From Dolomedes plantarius (lineage: Eukaryota > Arthropoda > Arachnida > Araneae > Dolomedidae), in NCBI GenBank assembly GCA_907164885.2, contig OU015492.1, positions 204,169,297 through 204,233,296 of the forward strand: 64,000 nt of DNA. The letters run 5' to 3'. The notes below the pieces were generated by a model. It searched no databases. It saw only the letters and a program-made list of their open reading frames with translations, and had not been told where the DNA came from. This document shows positions 45,189-55,740 of the stretch, piece after piece. The first letter of the stretch is position 1; each line of letters opens with the position of its first letter. A program made the translations under genes and the position numbers.

Positions 45189-47137
45189 ATGGCTCCTAAA
45201 ATTGATAGATGGCTCGAAGGTTACGTAACTGCACTTTCCGAGGAGAAATATTCGTATCCACAAATAATAAAGCTGTGTAAAAATAGTGGTTATGGCATTT
45301 CTAAAAAAGTTATTTATAATATCATATTTTATTATTATATAAAGATCTTATATTATATCAAGAAAGTGAAGTCTCTGATCCTAAAAGAAAATTCGCCGAC
45401 TCAAAGATCCATTACATCGAAACTAGGAAAGTATTCAGGCACTGTAAGTAAAATCATTCATAAAGATTTGAAGTTAAAAAAAGATGTTTAAACTTAAAGT
45501 TCATCTGCCTTTGCCATATCATATTGCTGAAAGAAAAACAAATTGTAGAAAATTATATGAAAAACACCTAGCCGCTGAAAATTGGAAATTTGTGGTTCAC
45601 TCGATGAGGCATGGATGTATTTAAGTGACTGTAATAAAAAAAAGATCAATTTTCTATTGCCAAACTGACGGGAATGACTGTGCGAAATGAATTGGTCAGT
45701 GTACAGAAAAGTTCCCAAAGGGATTCATGATAGTTGCAGGATTTTATTACAAAGGCAAATTAAATATAAAAAAATGTCCCAAAGTAAAGTCAAAATTAAT
45801 TCAGTATACTATCAGCTGAATATTTTAGAACTAATTTTCGAAGAAGAAATTACTGTCTTATATGGAAAGGACATTGATAAATTTGAGCTTTATGTGGACA
45901 AAGCCTCTAGTCACACGTCTAAATCAACTGCCGCTTATTTAGCAAAGAAAGAATCGGAAACAGGAATAAAGTGTATCCCATTTAATGAAATACAGTAACC
46001 ACCGCTTATAGTAATCAGTGGTTATAAGAATCAACCGTTTATAAGAATCAATATCGCGAAAACAAAAACAAATGTATTATTTCCATGTTAAAATTTTCGC
46101 TTTAAAGAATCAATCCACCGGTTTTAAGAATAAGTTTACACTCGTCTTTTTCATTTCATTTTTCCAAAAAAGCAACTTAAACCCTCAAAAGGCACGAAGT
46201 TCTTTTTTTTTTTAAGAACGATTGATAAGATGGGATGGAATATAGTCAGAAAATTCACTCTTTTCTTTGTTAGACATAACATAATAGTTTCCCCTTAAAC
46301 GCTTTAGCACAGCACTGTCCGATTAGCTTGACCCGGGGGCATTTTTACCTGTCCGGGTTAAATTTCACTTTTCTCCACTGACAAACAAAAATAGGCACTC
46401 TTTTTTCCCACCTCTCGCATCCCGGTTGCGACTTCCTGGACCCTGAAACACACAAATCTTCGGCGAAGTGTCCACTATCACTTAGGCAAACGTGACATTA
46501 GTTGATTCAGTACGTTATGAAACCGTGAAACGTAAGCTAGAGGGTGAATCTTCGTCTGAGACTATTAGTATTGAAAGAGGTATAAACAGCCTCCTGAAAA
46601 CTTCATTACGTCAAACTACCATAGAAAAATTTTTCTTGCTCCCTTTCTGTAGTTGAAATGTTAAAACTGTTAAGCAGGTATGTTGTAACAAATATTGGGT
46701 TTTTTTCTTCTCTTACTATAATCATGTGTATCTACTTATAGGTCTAAAAATTAAGTTGTATTTTTAAAATTATAAAAACAGATAATTAATGTAAATTAAA
46801 GAGTATTTTACGGTAAATTATCTAATATATGTATATATATAGGTTGTGTGTGCCTGTCCAAAAACCTAAATTTCGGCTATAAGAATCAAAAACAGTAATA
46901 ACAAACGTGATTCTTATAAGCGGAAATCACTGTACTTGTAAAATCACCTGACGCTTCTCCAATAGACTTTTACGCATTCGATTTATTAAAGCGAACCTTC
47001 TGAAAACGGCATCCAAGAACACTGAACGGGCTTTAGAAAACGGTACAAGAGGAATGGGATAAAATTGATATGACAGTACAAAGTAAAAGTTTACTTTCAT
47101 GGAAAATTCGATCAATGTCCAGAACCATGGCTATGAG
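45189..47137 (+). pseudogene. DD41D transposase pseudogene, split by insertion
   Basis: The start is MAPKIDRWLEGYVTALSEEK at 45189, with a helix-turn-helix around YPQIIKLCKNSGYGISKKVI and a second around TQRSITSKLGKYSGTVSKII. After a stop and frameshifts near 45490 the core continues: SLDEAWMYLSDC-like sequence near 45600 (first Asp), DKASSHTSKST near 45898 (second Asp), then interruption by the pogo-like element. It resumes at 46935 with VKSPDASPIDFYAFDLLK (third Asp). Counting across the insertion, the last two Asp are again 41 residues apart. Several stops and shifts make it inactive, and it is more decayed than the 24-kb copy. Confidence 0.83.
45993..46932. mobile_element. pogo/Tigger-like element inside DD41D transposon
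   Basis: The left end reads CAGTAACCACCGCTTATAG; the right-end complement reads CAGTGATTTCCGCTTATAAG. TA flanks both ends (45991-45992 and 46933-46934). CAGT...CGCTTATAA-type ends are typical of pogo/Tigger elements. Subterminal GCTTATAAGAATCA-like motifs are repeated (for example near 46020 and 46870). No transposase is seen, so it is non-autonomous. Removing it with one TA restores the host transposase frame. Confidence 0.85.
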
Positions 47138-47227
47138 ATAGAAGCAAATCGCCGCAAAAAATACGACATTTATACATAAAACTTAACTATCAAAATCGTT
47201 CCCATAAAGTGTGAACGACCTTCTGTA

Positions 47228-48650
47228 TGTTTGTTTCCGTGACTTTTTATTCGACATGTTATACAAAAAGGATTTTATTTTTGCTACTTTACTTCGAATA
47301 CCTTCTTTCAAAATGGCGATAGGAGAGCTAAACTTTTTATCACAATAATCATTCTAGAAGTCAGTATTTTTTTAAAAAATATATATTAAACTTTTGAAAT
47401 GCTGGTCTATGCAGCTTAATAGAAAGACGTTGGAGAACTTTTTCCTGTCTTCTAATTTTCACAGATTAATGAAACATTTGTGTATTTAATCTCTTTATTG
47501 GCTTTCTTTTCAAAAACTGTTTGACTTTTTTTTCGCATGTTGCGTAAGAAATTGGAAATGTTTGAAAAGTTGCTGGTATATTGCACTTGAAAAGAATTTC
47601 ATTTTGAACTTCCTAGTGATTCTATCCTCCTAATAAAATAATTTCTGGACAAAAAATACTTTTCATGCAAACTATTTATTGCCTCAGAGTAAATGAAACT
47701 CATTCATTTCAGTCATAAATCCAAAATATCTTGAGTTTATTTCATTTTCATTAATATTTGTTTCATATTGCCTTTAATTATGTAAAAAGGTTATGCTTTC
47801 CTTACATTTCCTTGGTCGACATCAATTGAATTGGGCATATATCATGCATCTAAATGTATTTTAGTCTCAATTTTGAAATAATCTATATATTTAAGTTGCT
47901 AAGCCGACTTTTTGGGCAGTCCGTGAGAGAAAACTACTCCATCAATTTACTTCATTTTGGTCTTAAACGAAATATTGTGAACTGTAGATTTGCCAAATTT
48001 GGTTCAACACATTATTTTAAGTGTATTGCATTGATATATACAAGATTCTAAATATTTCACGATCTAGCATTGATTTCATAGAGAATTACTTGATTGAATT
48101 TATTGAAGTCATCCTTTTTTAACATCCCAGAAAGAACATTTCAGACGCACAAGTAATAAATCGTTCAAAAAATGAATTAAAAAAAGTTGTATTCCTTACC
48201 CTTGTGATTTGCTCATTATTACTCATTGCAAAGTAAGGGAATAGAGTAATTCATCCCTTTCAAAATTATGTTAATGCAAAATTTCATGTTTTGTGTTACG
48301 CAACAAACCCTTTTGAGCCACTTTTTTACGCTTCATACAAACGGAAAATTGAAAAAAATATCTTTAAAAAGTATCGACAGTTTAGGATAAAATGTTATAA
48401 AGTAGAAGAAAGTTTCTGTTTTGCAGTTCGGCGTCTATTGAAACACAAGTTTCGCGTTTTCAATGAAATTCATTGTACAGAAAATCCATTCGGTAGTAAT
48501 AAAGTACTAAATTTGTGGGTGTAAGTAAACTAATAAAATGCACGCGGTTGACGAACTATACTGAAGTATTACGTTATATAGTTCATTTAAATTGCAACCC
48601 CAACAAACGCGGCATTTTCTGAGTCTACTTTTAGTAGTTATAACTTTGCC
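47228..48650. other. AT-rich spacer, nothing recognised
   Basis: Frames at 47854-48051 and 48291-48524 have no recognisable motif. No repeat ends were found. Confidence 0.35.
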
Positions 48651-48654
48651 CACG

Positions 48655-49320
48655 GCGTGGCATTGAGGAATCAAAATTCTAGATGGTTGTCTGTGAAATG
48701 CCGTTTCACGCAGATCCAGTACGCATTCGCAATTCTACAATTGCGAATACGTGACCGGGGAGGGGACATACGAGCATATTTTCTAGCAGTCATGTCCCAT
48801 ATATGTTCTATGGTGGATAAAGTAGGCGACCCAGCATTCCAAGGAAGAAGTGATACTTGTTGGTTTCAGAAGAAACTTTGGACAAGTCAGAGGACATGGT
48901 GACGAGTAGTCCTGTTGAAAGATATATCAAGAATGGGTTTGTAAAAGAGCTAGGACTTCTTGTTCCAAGATCTCTCTGATGAGCCTGCTGGCAGTTCTTA
49001 GTACCTGCAATTTGTATAAGGCGAGAGTGGGAATAAAATGAAACAGCACACAAAACTAGTACACTTGTAGTAAGATATATGATAATTTACAATGCACCAT
49101 TCCAGATACCATTCCCTATTGTATTTGCGAACACGGATAAGGGTGTCATAGTTCTCGAGAATGAATCTAGACACGACAGAAAACAGAATTCGCTGCCATT
49201 TAACATTCCAGTATATTCGCCGTTGCAGGGCCTCTGATGTCTGTATGGTGCAAGTTATGTGAATTCGTTGAAACGGATGTCGACTTACAAGACTTCGATG
49301 CAGCATTCATCGGCAAACAG
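48655..49320 (-). pseudogene. Tc1-like transposase pseudogene
   Basis: This decayed DDE transposase on the minus strand belongs to a different Tc1 lineage from the one at 311-1354. The recognisable order is WNVKWQRILFSVVSRFILEN, where the usual DE after FS is VV so the first catalytic Asp is lost, then IRVRKYNREWYLEWC, RTASRLIREILEQEVLALLQ, IFQQDYSSP (second Asp), and in another frame GSPTLSTIEHIWDMTAR with the catalytic Glu. Several shifts are needed to join the parts. The C-terminal DSSMPRR-like end lies near 48660. No terminal repeats were found. Confidence 0.75.
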
Positions 49321-49556
49321 TGCTGGATGACGTCGCTTCATGTGTACCCAAGACATAATATTATCGACATTTTTATCACCCAATTCCTTTTCACAGAATG
49401 AAAGTGTAAGCTCCGTTATAGAAAGAATTTGGGTTTTGTTTAGGGGTACTTCATATTTCAATTAATTTGCTCCAGCACAGTAGCTATAAATTCTTATGTT
49501 TTATTAGAATCTAAAGTTTCTATTTCTTACCGCAGGACTTTGAAAACACTAAGCTA
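49321..49556. other. Spacer, nothing recognised
   Basis: No feature could be supported. Confidence 0.4.
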
Positions 49557-49560
49557 TTAA

Positions 49561-50332
49561 GGGGAGTGGTCACTTTTATGTACTTTTAAAAGTATAATTT
49601 TTAGACATATGTTCGATTGTATGTACTACTCATGATTTTTGCTTGATTTATATGAAATTTTTTGAGTAACTGCCTATAATACTGTTTATTATATATGCAA
49701 TATTTCAAGGTAATTAAAAAAATAAAATTATTTTTTTATGCATAAAAAGTGAATATATTTTAAATCGAGCATTTTATAGTCAACTACTGTGCGCATTCTG
49801 TCAAAATAAATTATTAAGGTACAGTAATAATTGTTTACTATATGTGATTACAATACTTCAGGCAACAAAATTCTTCAAAATTTTTTAACCTTAACATATT
49901 TTAATTTTTTTAAAGAATTTTTTATAAGTTTTTACTCAGTCATTTTTGAAATTTCTAATTAAAAATAGCACGTACTAAATTTTTTAATATATTTTAGAAT
50001 AATGTTGGTGGATAGTGTTGCCTGAAGTATTGTAATCACATCTAGTAAGCAATTATTATTGTACCGTAATAATTTATTTTGGCAGAATGCGCACAGTAGT
50101 TGACTGAAAAATGCTCGATTTAAAAAAAATTATTCACTTTTTATTCATAAAAATTAATTTTATTTTTAAAATTACCTTGAACTATTGTATATATAATAAA
50201 CAGTATTATAGACAGTTACTCAAAAAATTTCATATAAATCAAGCAAAAATCATGAGTAGTACATACAATCGAACATAGGTCTAAAAATTATACTTTAAGG
50301 TACTTAAAGGTTCGTAAAAGTGACCACTCCCC
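49561..50332. mobile_element. TTAA-flanked foldback element, arms over 330 bp
   Basis: TTAA flanks both ends (49557-49560 and 50333-50336). Both tips read GGGGAGTGGTCACTTTTA or close to it. Arms 49561-49900 and 50000-50332 are inverted copies sharing TAAAAATTATACTTT-like, CATGATTTTTGCTTGATTTA, CAACTACTGTGCGCATTCTG and ACAATACTTCAGGCAAC. The loop is about 95 bp. There is no coding capacity. It shares TTAAGGGG ends with the elements at 12213 and 59915. Confidence 0.87.
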
Positions 50333-50336
50333 TTAA

Positions 50337-51350
50337 GATGGTTGAAATTATAGATTCCATTAACAAACTCTTTAATGGAAGACATCATAATCCGTGTTAA
50401 AATCTCTAGCACTAACAAGTAGGTATATCTCCTCATAAATGCCAGATATTTCTAAAAAAAAGAACCCTCCTAATATCCATATGAGTGATCGCATCTTCTA
50501 GCATGTAAGCTTTTACGAACCTAAGGTGGCAGAAAAAAATAATTGTAGCAAAGAGGACTTGATGAAAAACCGTTAACGGCAGAAAATAATGATATATCTT
50601 TTTACCTCCCTAACGAGGCATTAGAAAGTGAGATCTTTCAGAATTTCACAATAATACAGGAACCATGCACTCAGCGCGAATCACTTCGTTAGTAACTCAC
50701 TGGTGTATTGGGAATAACAGAAGATACTTAAGAAGAATTCCTTCTATAGGGGTAATGTTGAGATAAAATAAGATGTCTCGCAGTAGAGATATTTTTCCTA
50801 CATAATTTTCTACAAAGAAAATACCAACATTCTTCCTGATGGAAGGTATTGTAACGCTTCGTTAATTCTTAATTAACACGAGGCATTGAATTATTCCTCG
50901 CATAATAACTACTGACTTCTTTCGCTTGTAGGTTTCCCCACTCTCATCAAAATCCTCACTTAAACACTGTAACTATCAATTAATATTAGTTCTTCCTATC
51001 ATTCAGTTTATAAGCCCAGAGCTGTTTTTGAATAATTTTAGTGTACAGATTTAAAAGCTAAATTTGGTCACCAACCATTATTGAATGGGGAAAGGAGATT
51101 TCCATTACAGCGGATTGGGCCCGACTTAGCGACTGAGGACATCAGGGTTGAGTTCCCAGCTGGTGGGATTGAGACCAGAGCTGGTAGCTACTTCGCGTGT
51201 TAGTCTTACATCAGGCCCACTGGAGAGCCACGATTGAGCGAAAGACGTTCAGGTCAGCAGACAAAGAGCCATGAAAATGAATGAGCTAGAAGAATTTTGA
51301 ATAAGGAAAAAAATAGAATAATGGGCGGAAAAATGGATACGCAAATACAG
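50337..51350. other. Spacer with possible SINE remnant
   Basis: GGGCCCGACTTAGCGACTG near 51116 and GGTTGAGTTCCC near 51149 resemble degenerate A and B boxes, so an old plus-strand SINE head may lie at 51100-51250. The rest shows nothing. Confidence 0.3.
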
Positions 51351-52270
51351 CAGTGATTCTTAACCTTTTTATGTCTAAGCTCCCCCAGAGCCTGACTAAG
51401 GCAGGGGCATACGGGGCAGTTACCCCGGGCCCCCACTTCAGAGGGGGCCCCAAATCAAATAGGAAGTTTATTTTACGTTTCCTTCTTTAATGAACTTTTT
51501 TTTAAACAAAATATCAGTACAGTGTAAAATTCGTCAGTTTTATGTTAGCTTCTTCATTAATCTATCGTATGAACACAAAATATCTAAATTTCGTAAATCC
51601 ATGGCTTTCTAGGGCGAAATTTAGCTGAATTCCGCCCTAATGTCAGGAAGGATATGAATTTTTCACAGCTAGATGACAAAGTTAACAATCAGAAAACTGC
51701 ATTTCGGAAACTTGAGAAAAGTTCGCAAACTGCAGCGATATGGTTGTCAACTAGGTCATCTTAATCGCAACTGCGAAAAATTCAGTTGTATAGCGTTCAG
51801 TGGATTCTGTTGGATTTTCGCAACACTGAGAAATCCCATTAATCAATTATGAGTTGTATTCTCTCAAAATTCTCACAAATGTCAAATATTCTTTTGATTA
51901 ATTAATTTCATAATACCTTTGGGGGGACATCATAGCTATTTTAGGTTCTAGTCAGTTTTCTTGTTATATATCTATAATGAGGTGAAAAATTTAAATACCT
52001 CCACAAAGTTCGCTTCTTCATTACTGAAGTAGTGAAGCAGAAGGGGGCCCCCAAAGAAGTTTTTGCCCCGGGCCCCAATTAGGCTAATTCGGGCCCTGAG
52101 CTCCCATGCCCCTTTGAATGATCTTCAGACCCTACGCACCCTTAGGCCAGAAACACGTGATTAACATTAGTAAAATACGTTCTACGCATACTTTTTGCTA
52201 ACCATCCCCCCCCCCCTGAATATAACTCACTCCTCCCCAGGGGTTGCGCCCCCTAGGTTGAAAACCACTG
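51351..52270. mobile_element. hAT-like non-autonomous element (outer)
   Basis: The left end is CAGTGATTCTTAACCTTTTT and the right end in reverse complement is CAGTGGTTTTCAACCTAGGG, typical hAT termini. Without the inner insertion it is about 200 bp, a MITE. The 8-bp flanks do not match (AAATACAG and CTCTAGAA), so the target duplication is lost or the boundary is altered, although CTCTAGAA fits the hAT target preference. Confidence 0.72.
51386..52098. mobile_element. hAT element nested in hAT element (inner)
   Basis: The ends read CAGAGCCTGACTAAGG and, in reverse complement, CAGGGCCCGAATTAGCC. Both subterminal regions carry matching CCCGGGCCCC and GGGGGCCCC blocks in inverted orientation. The 8-bp flanks AGCTCCCC (51378-51385) and AGCTCCCA (52099-52106) match at seven positions, the expected hAT target duplication. 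It is 713 bp with no transposase. Confidence 0.85.
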
Positions 52271-54180
52271 CTCTAGAAGTTAGAAGAGAGAAAATCAACG
52301 TCACGCAATAAGTGGGAGTAGCACGAAAACGCGAGCCCCAAAACTAAGAGCCTGAAAGTAGACAAGCTTTCAAGCTTGGCTACTTTCACCCGAGCGGAAA
52401 TAGGCCAAGAATTTTGGAGTATCAGGGAGAGGAAATTTACTTTACATTCTAAAATTATATTTCCCTTAAATTTTCTGTACTCATTTAAACGTAATTTGAC
52501 AAGATATAGCGAGAATACTGAAAGACAATTATAAGTTAAAAGTTTTGATTTACATTTTGACCGACTCTTTTACATTTGCTGATTATGTTTTAACGCAGAA
52601 ACCTCAAATTGATAAAATTGGAATTCTGGAGTAGAGCACTGTCGTGTTACATCCGACCTTCGCATTTGACTTTTGAATATTTTGAAAGAAATGCGCTGTA
52701 ATCCCCCACGGATTAAGGTTTACATTCTTAAACAATAAATGTTTTCCCTTTGTAAGCATAAATTTAATGATAATAACAATAGAAAAGCCCCATCAGTTGA
52801 GTTTTTGATAAAATTGGATATTTATACAATTATCTCGCATATTCCGTATTTCCTAATATTCACAAAGCTTCAACATGCAGGCTTCTCTTTCACAAAGCAA
52901 AGAAAAAGGACTTTGTAAATAATTAAATTTAGTCTTTTTTAGAATTCTGCAATTTTTTCTCTGAAATAAAGACATCTTGCAAAATGTTGTGTATGTAAAT
53001 ATGGAACTCCTACTGGAATATTTAAATAATATTTTTGGTGCTTTACGTTTTGTCCTTAGATTTTTTGTGAAGTGAAATTCAAAAAATAATTTTGTTTTTT
53101 TATGCATAAATTTTCTGCTTAATAATTTCTTTAGATTTTTTTTATCAAAAAGATAATCTTAAGATTAGTAAGACAATCTTATGATGAAATTTTAAATTAA
53201 ACATAACATTTATTACTAAAAATTCCTTGCCACCTATAACTATTGCTAAAAAAATGCTTTCGGTTGTCTCTTTAGCTCTGTTTTAATCCCCTATTTAAAT
53301 GAAACAAAACAAAAATGGAATGTATTATAAAAATATAACGTGTTTTCTGTTATAAGTACAAATGGAAATTCCGAAAATAACCACTGTCATCAAAATTTAA
53401 GATGAACTGCATGATGATTACGTTCTTTCCTTCCCCGAAAAATCTGTAAAAGAAAGATAAAACAAGCTGAATGTGGAAAGCTTTTATCGACGCGTTTATA
53501 ATTCATTCATGCATTACATTTATTGATTACTAGAATGTAACCCGTCATTTTCACGTCATAATACTAATAATGACGTCATAATGGAAAAATATATGAAAGT
53601 TAAAAAATATCCCGAATTATCTAACAATATTGCATTTAATCCACACCTTGTAAAAGCAAACCCTTTCATTATTTTTTATTTATTTAGTTTTTCATGCGAT
53701 TGAAGTAGTAGACTGCCATCCAGTTTTTTACATCTCACTACGCGATATGAATACTTGATCTACCTGATTCATTCACATTCAAGTTTGTTTACTTTCAGAA
53801 TTCATCGCAAATGGCTGTAGCATAAGTCTCACAAATGTTCAATTCAATTCAATTCAATTCAATTCATCGCAAAAGTAAACAGATTTTTAAAAACTGTGAA
53901 ATATACAGCTAAAAGCATCAAATTTTTTTTTAGTTCTGAATGTTTTATAGAAAAATAGGCTGAACAAACGTGATTTGATGGAGAAGATATTAGTTTTTAG
54001 GTAAAAAAAAATTCTTATCCACATCTGAAATCGAAATTAGGCCTAACCGGCCATTTGTTTACTGAGGGCTTCAATTGAAAGATGAGTACAGCCCGGAAGT
54101 GTTATACAGAGACAACGGCTATTATATATATAATAGCTTAATACCTTTTATAGATAAAATCTATTTTTGTTGTAGATGTT
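52271..54180. other. AT-rich spacer; (AATTC)n at 53840-53866
   Basis: A short AATTC pentanucleotide repeat is present. No gene motif or repeat end was otherwise found. The frame at 52853-53107 is unremarkable. Confidence 0.4.
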
Positions 54181-54216
54181 ACTAATCCCTCCTGATCTAG
54201 CGACGCTAGACTAGGT

Positions 54217-54620
54217 TCACGATCCATATCTCCTCAGTAGGTCCATCAAATGGCGAGGATCGGTAATAAAGTCCTCCCTAGATAAACTTAGGCAAGTTAG
54301 GATGTGACCAGGAGTGGCCTGCTCATTATTACACTTTTTACAAGTAGAGACGGTTTTGTTTTGGTGATCAAATTCAAGTGGCCACTTGCAAACCTAGAGA
54401 TTACAGTCCGCTCATCTCTATCAACCTTGAAGACACCAACGTACCAGTCATGGACCGGTAGACATCTCCAAGTACTCTGGATAAAAGATTTCCTTACGGA
54501 ATATGCCTCCAGATAAGAAGGAGCCAAAGAAGCTGGTGAACGTTCAGTGGTACACTCCTTTGCCGGGATGTCAGCCATCTCATTGCCAAATAGGCCCACA
54601 TGATAGGGGATCCATTGCAA
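54217..54620 (-). pseudogene. LINE RNase H and C-terminal relic
   Basis: This 3' tail of a non-LTR retrotransposon is on the minus strand. It begins within RNase H at MQWIPYHVGLFGNEMADIPA with the HVG...EMAD motif. It continues with the linker YVGVFKVDRDERTVISRFAS, then SGHLNLITKTKPSL, and in a shifted frame KCNNEQATPGHILTCLSL, the CCHC-like tail, ending LLRRYGS near 54217. One frameshift near 54330 separates the two parts. It is a different LINE family from 34880-35640. RT and endonuclease are missing. Confidence 0.75.
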
Positions 54621-54685
54621 ATGAATAGATAAAATATTGATGTCTATATCTTGATGTCTACATAAAGTAATATTTTATCTATAAA

Positions 54686-54763
54686 CTAGCTGAATACCCT
54701 CACTTCGCTACGGAGTACATTCAAATGAAATACAACGGTCAATGTATGCAATTAATGACAATA

Positions 54764-54837
<74 letters not shown>

Positions 54838-55512
54838 ATAAATACGACCATCAATGTATGCAATTGATGTAAGAAAATGTATATATATTTATAAAAAAAT
54901 CGTAAGGGATATTTTTATAGACAAAATAATATAGAAGAAAATATTCAAATTAAATCTAATAGGACATACTAAAGAATATAGTACAGTTAATATAGTACAG
55001 TTTGAGGAACATTTCTTTTACTGTATTTTAATATTTTTTCGGATAATGTCCAATCGTCTGCCGCATTAGCAAGAAAAATATTTTTTTTTCTATTTCGCAC
55101 ATGACGATAAATTTATTTAAAGTGCCAGGAAAAGAAATCACGTGATCAGTATTTAATAAATTAAATCCTAAAAATTAATCTTTAAAAATTCACCAAAAAT
55201 CAGAAAATGGAGGTAAAGATTCGAAAAATATCTGATTTTAAAGGAATTTTTAGGATCTTTCTCGTGATGTAAATTTTATAGCCCTCAAATTATTATCCTA
55301 CATGCAAACTTAAAAAAAGTTACTAAAACAGTTTCAAAATTTAATTTTAAAAAATATAAGAAGAATTTTTAAAAAATCTTTCTTAGTGCACCCCTACAAT
55401 ATGAGAAGAATCGCCATGCAAAATTTCAGCCCCGTAGGTCCAGCGGTTTGGTCCGTGCGTTGTATGTCAGTCAGTGAGTCAGTCAGTTACGGAACTGGTT
55501 TATATATATAGA
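54686..55512 (-). mobile_element. Non-autonomous Helitron, family 1, copy D
   Basis: CTAG at 54686-54689 and 5' TC (minus strand) at 55511-55512, followed on the plus strand by T. It contains an expanded (TA)n tract at 54764-54831 at the same internal place as other copies, and GCACATGACG, CAATCGTCTGCCGCATTAGC and AGAATCGCCATGCAAAATTT. Confidence 0.84.
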
Positions 55513-55529
55513 TATACAGATATAAAAAA

Positions 55530-55740
55530 AAAATTCATGGCACAACAATCCGTTGTGGGACAAGGCCGGCGGTACCCATCTCCGCTTTCTAGACCGTAAG
55601 CTTAGGGTGCCATACAGCATATATCTCAGTCAGGTGGTCAACATGACGTGGGACCTCCAGAGTTTAGTTACCAAGCATGCTTGGTCCTCACTTTATCGAC
55701 CCATTCAGGGGATGAAAGGCTGAAAATATACAGATATATT
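55530..55740 (-). repeat. Dispersed repeat, retroposon-like
   Basis: In reverse complement it ends ACAACGGATTGTTGTGCCAT followed by AATTTTTTTT, a hairpin plus homopolymer tail reminiscent of a SINE or LINE 3' end. The body is more GC-rich than its flanks (GGCCGGCGGTACCC). Only one copy lies in the window, so the call is tentative. Confidence 0.4.

Larger units (their letters stand above)
45045..47225 (+). mobile_element. Second DD41D transposon, interrupted
   Basis: The ends match each other: left CAGAATGTCGTTCGCACTTT; right complement CAGAAGGTCGTTCACACTTT. TA flanks both ends (45043-45044 and 47226-47227). The transposase is on the plus strand. A 940-bp pogo-like element (45993-46932) sits inside; without it the element would be about 1.24 kb, the normal size. 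It is a divergent relative of the element at 24056-25358. Confidence 0.9.

Noticed and set aside
48291..48524. 77-codon plus-strand frame with basic residues
   Set aside because: No motif and no similarity to other parts of the window. It could be a fragment of an unknown element but cannot be supported.
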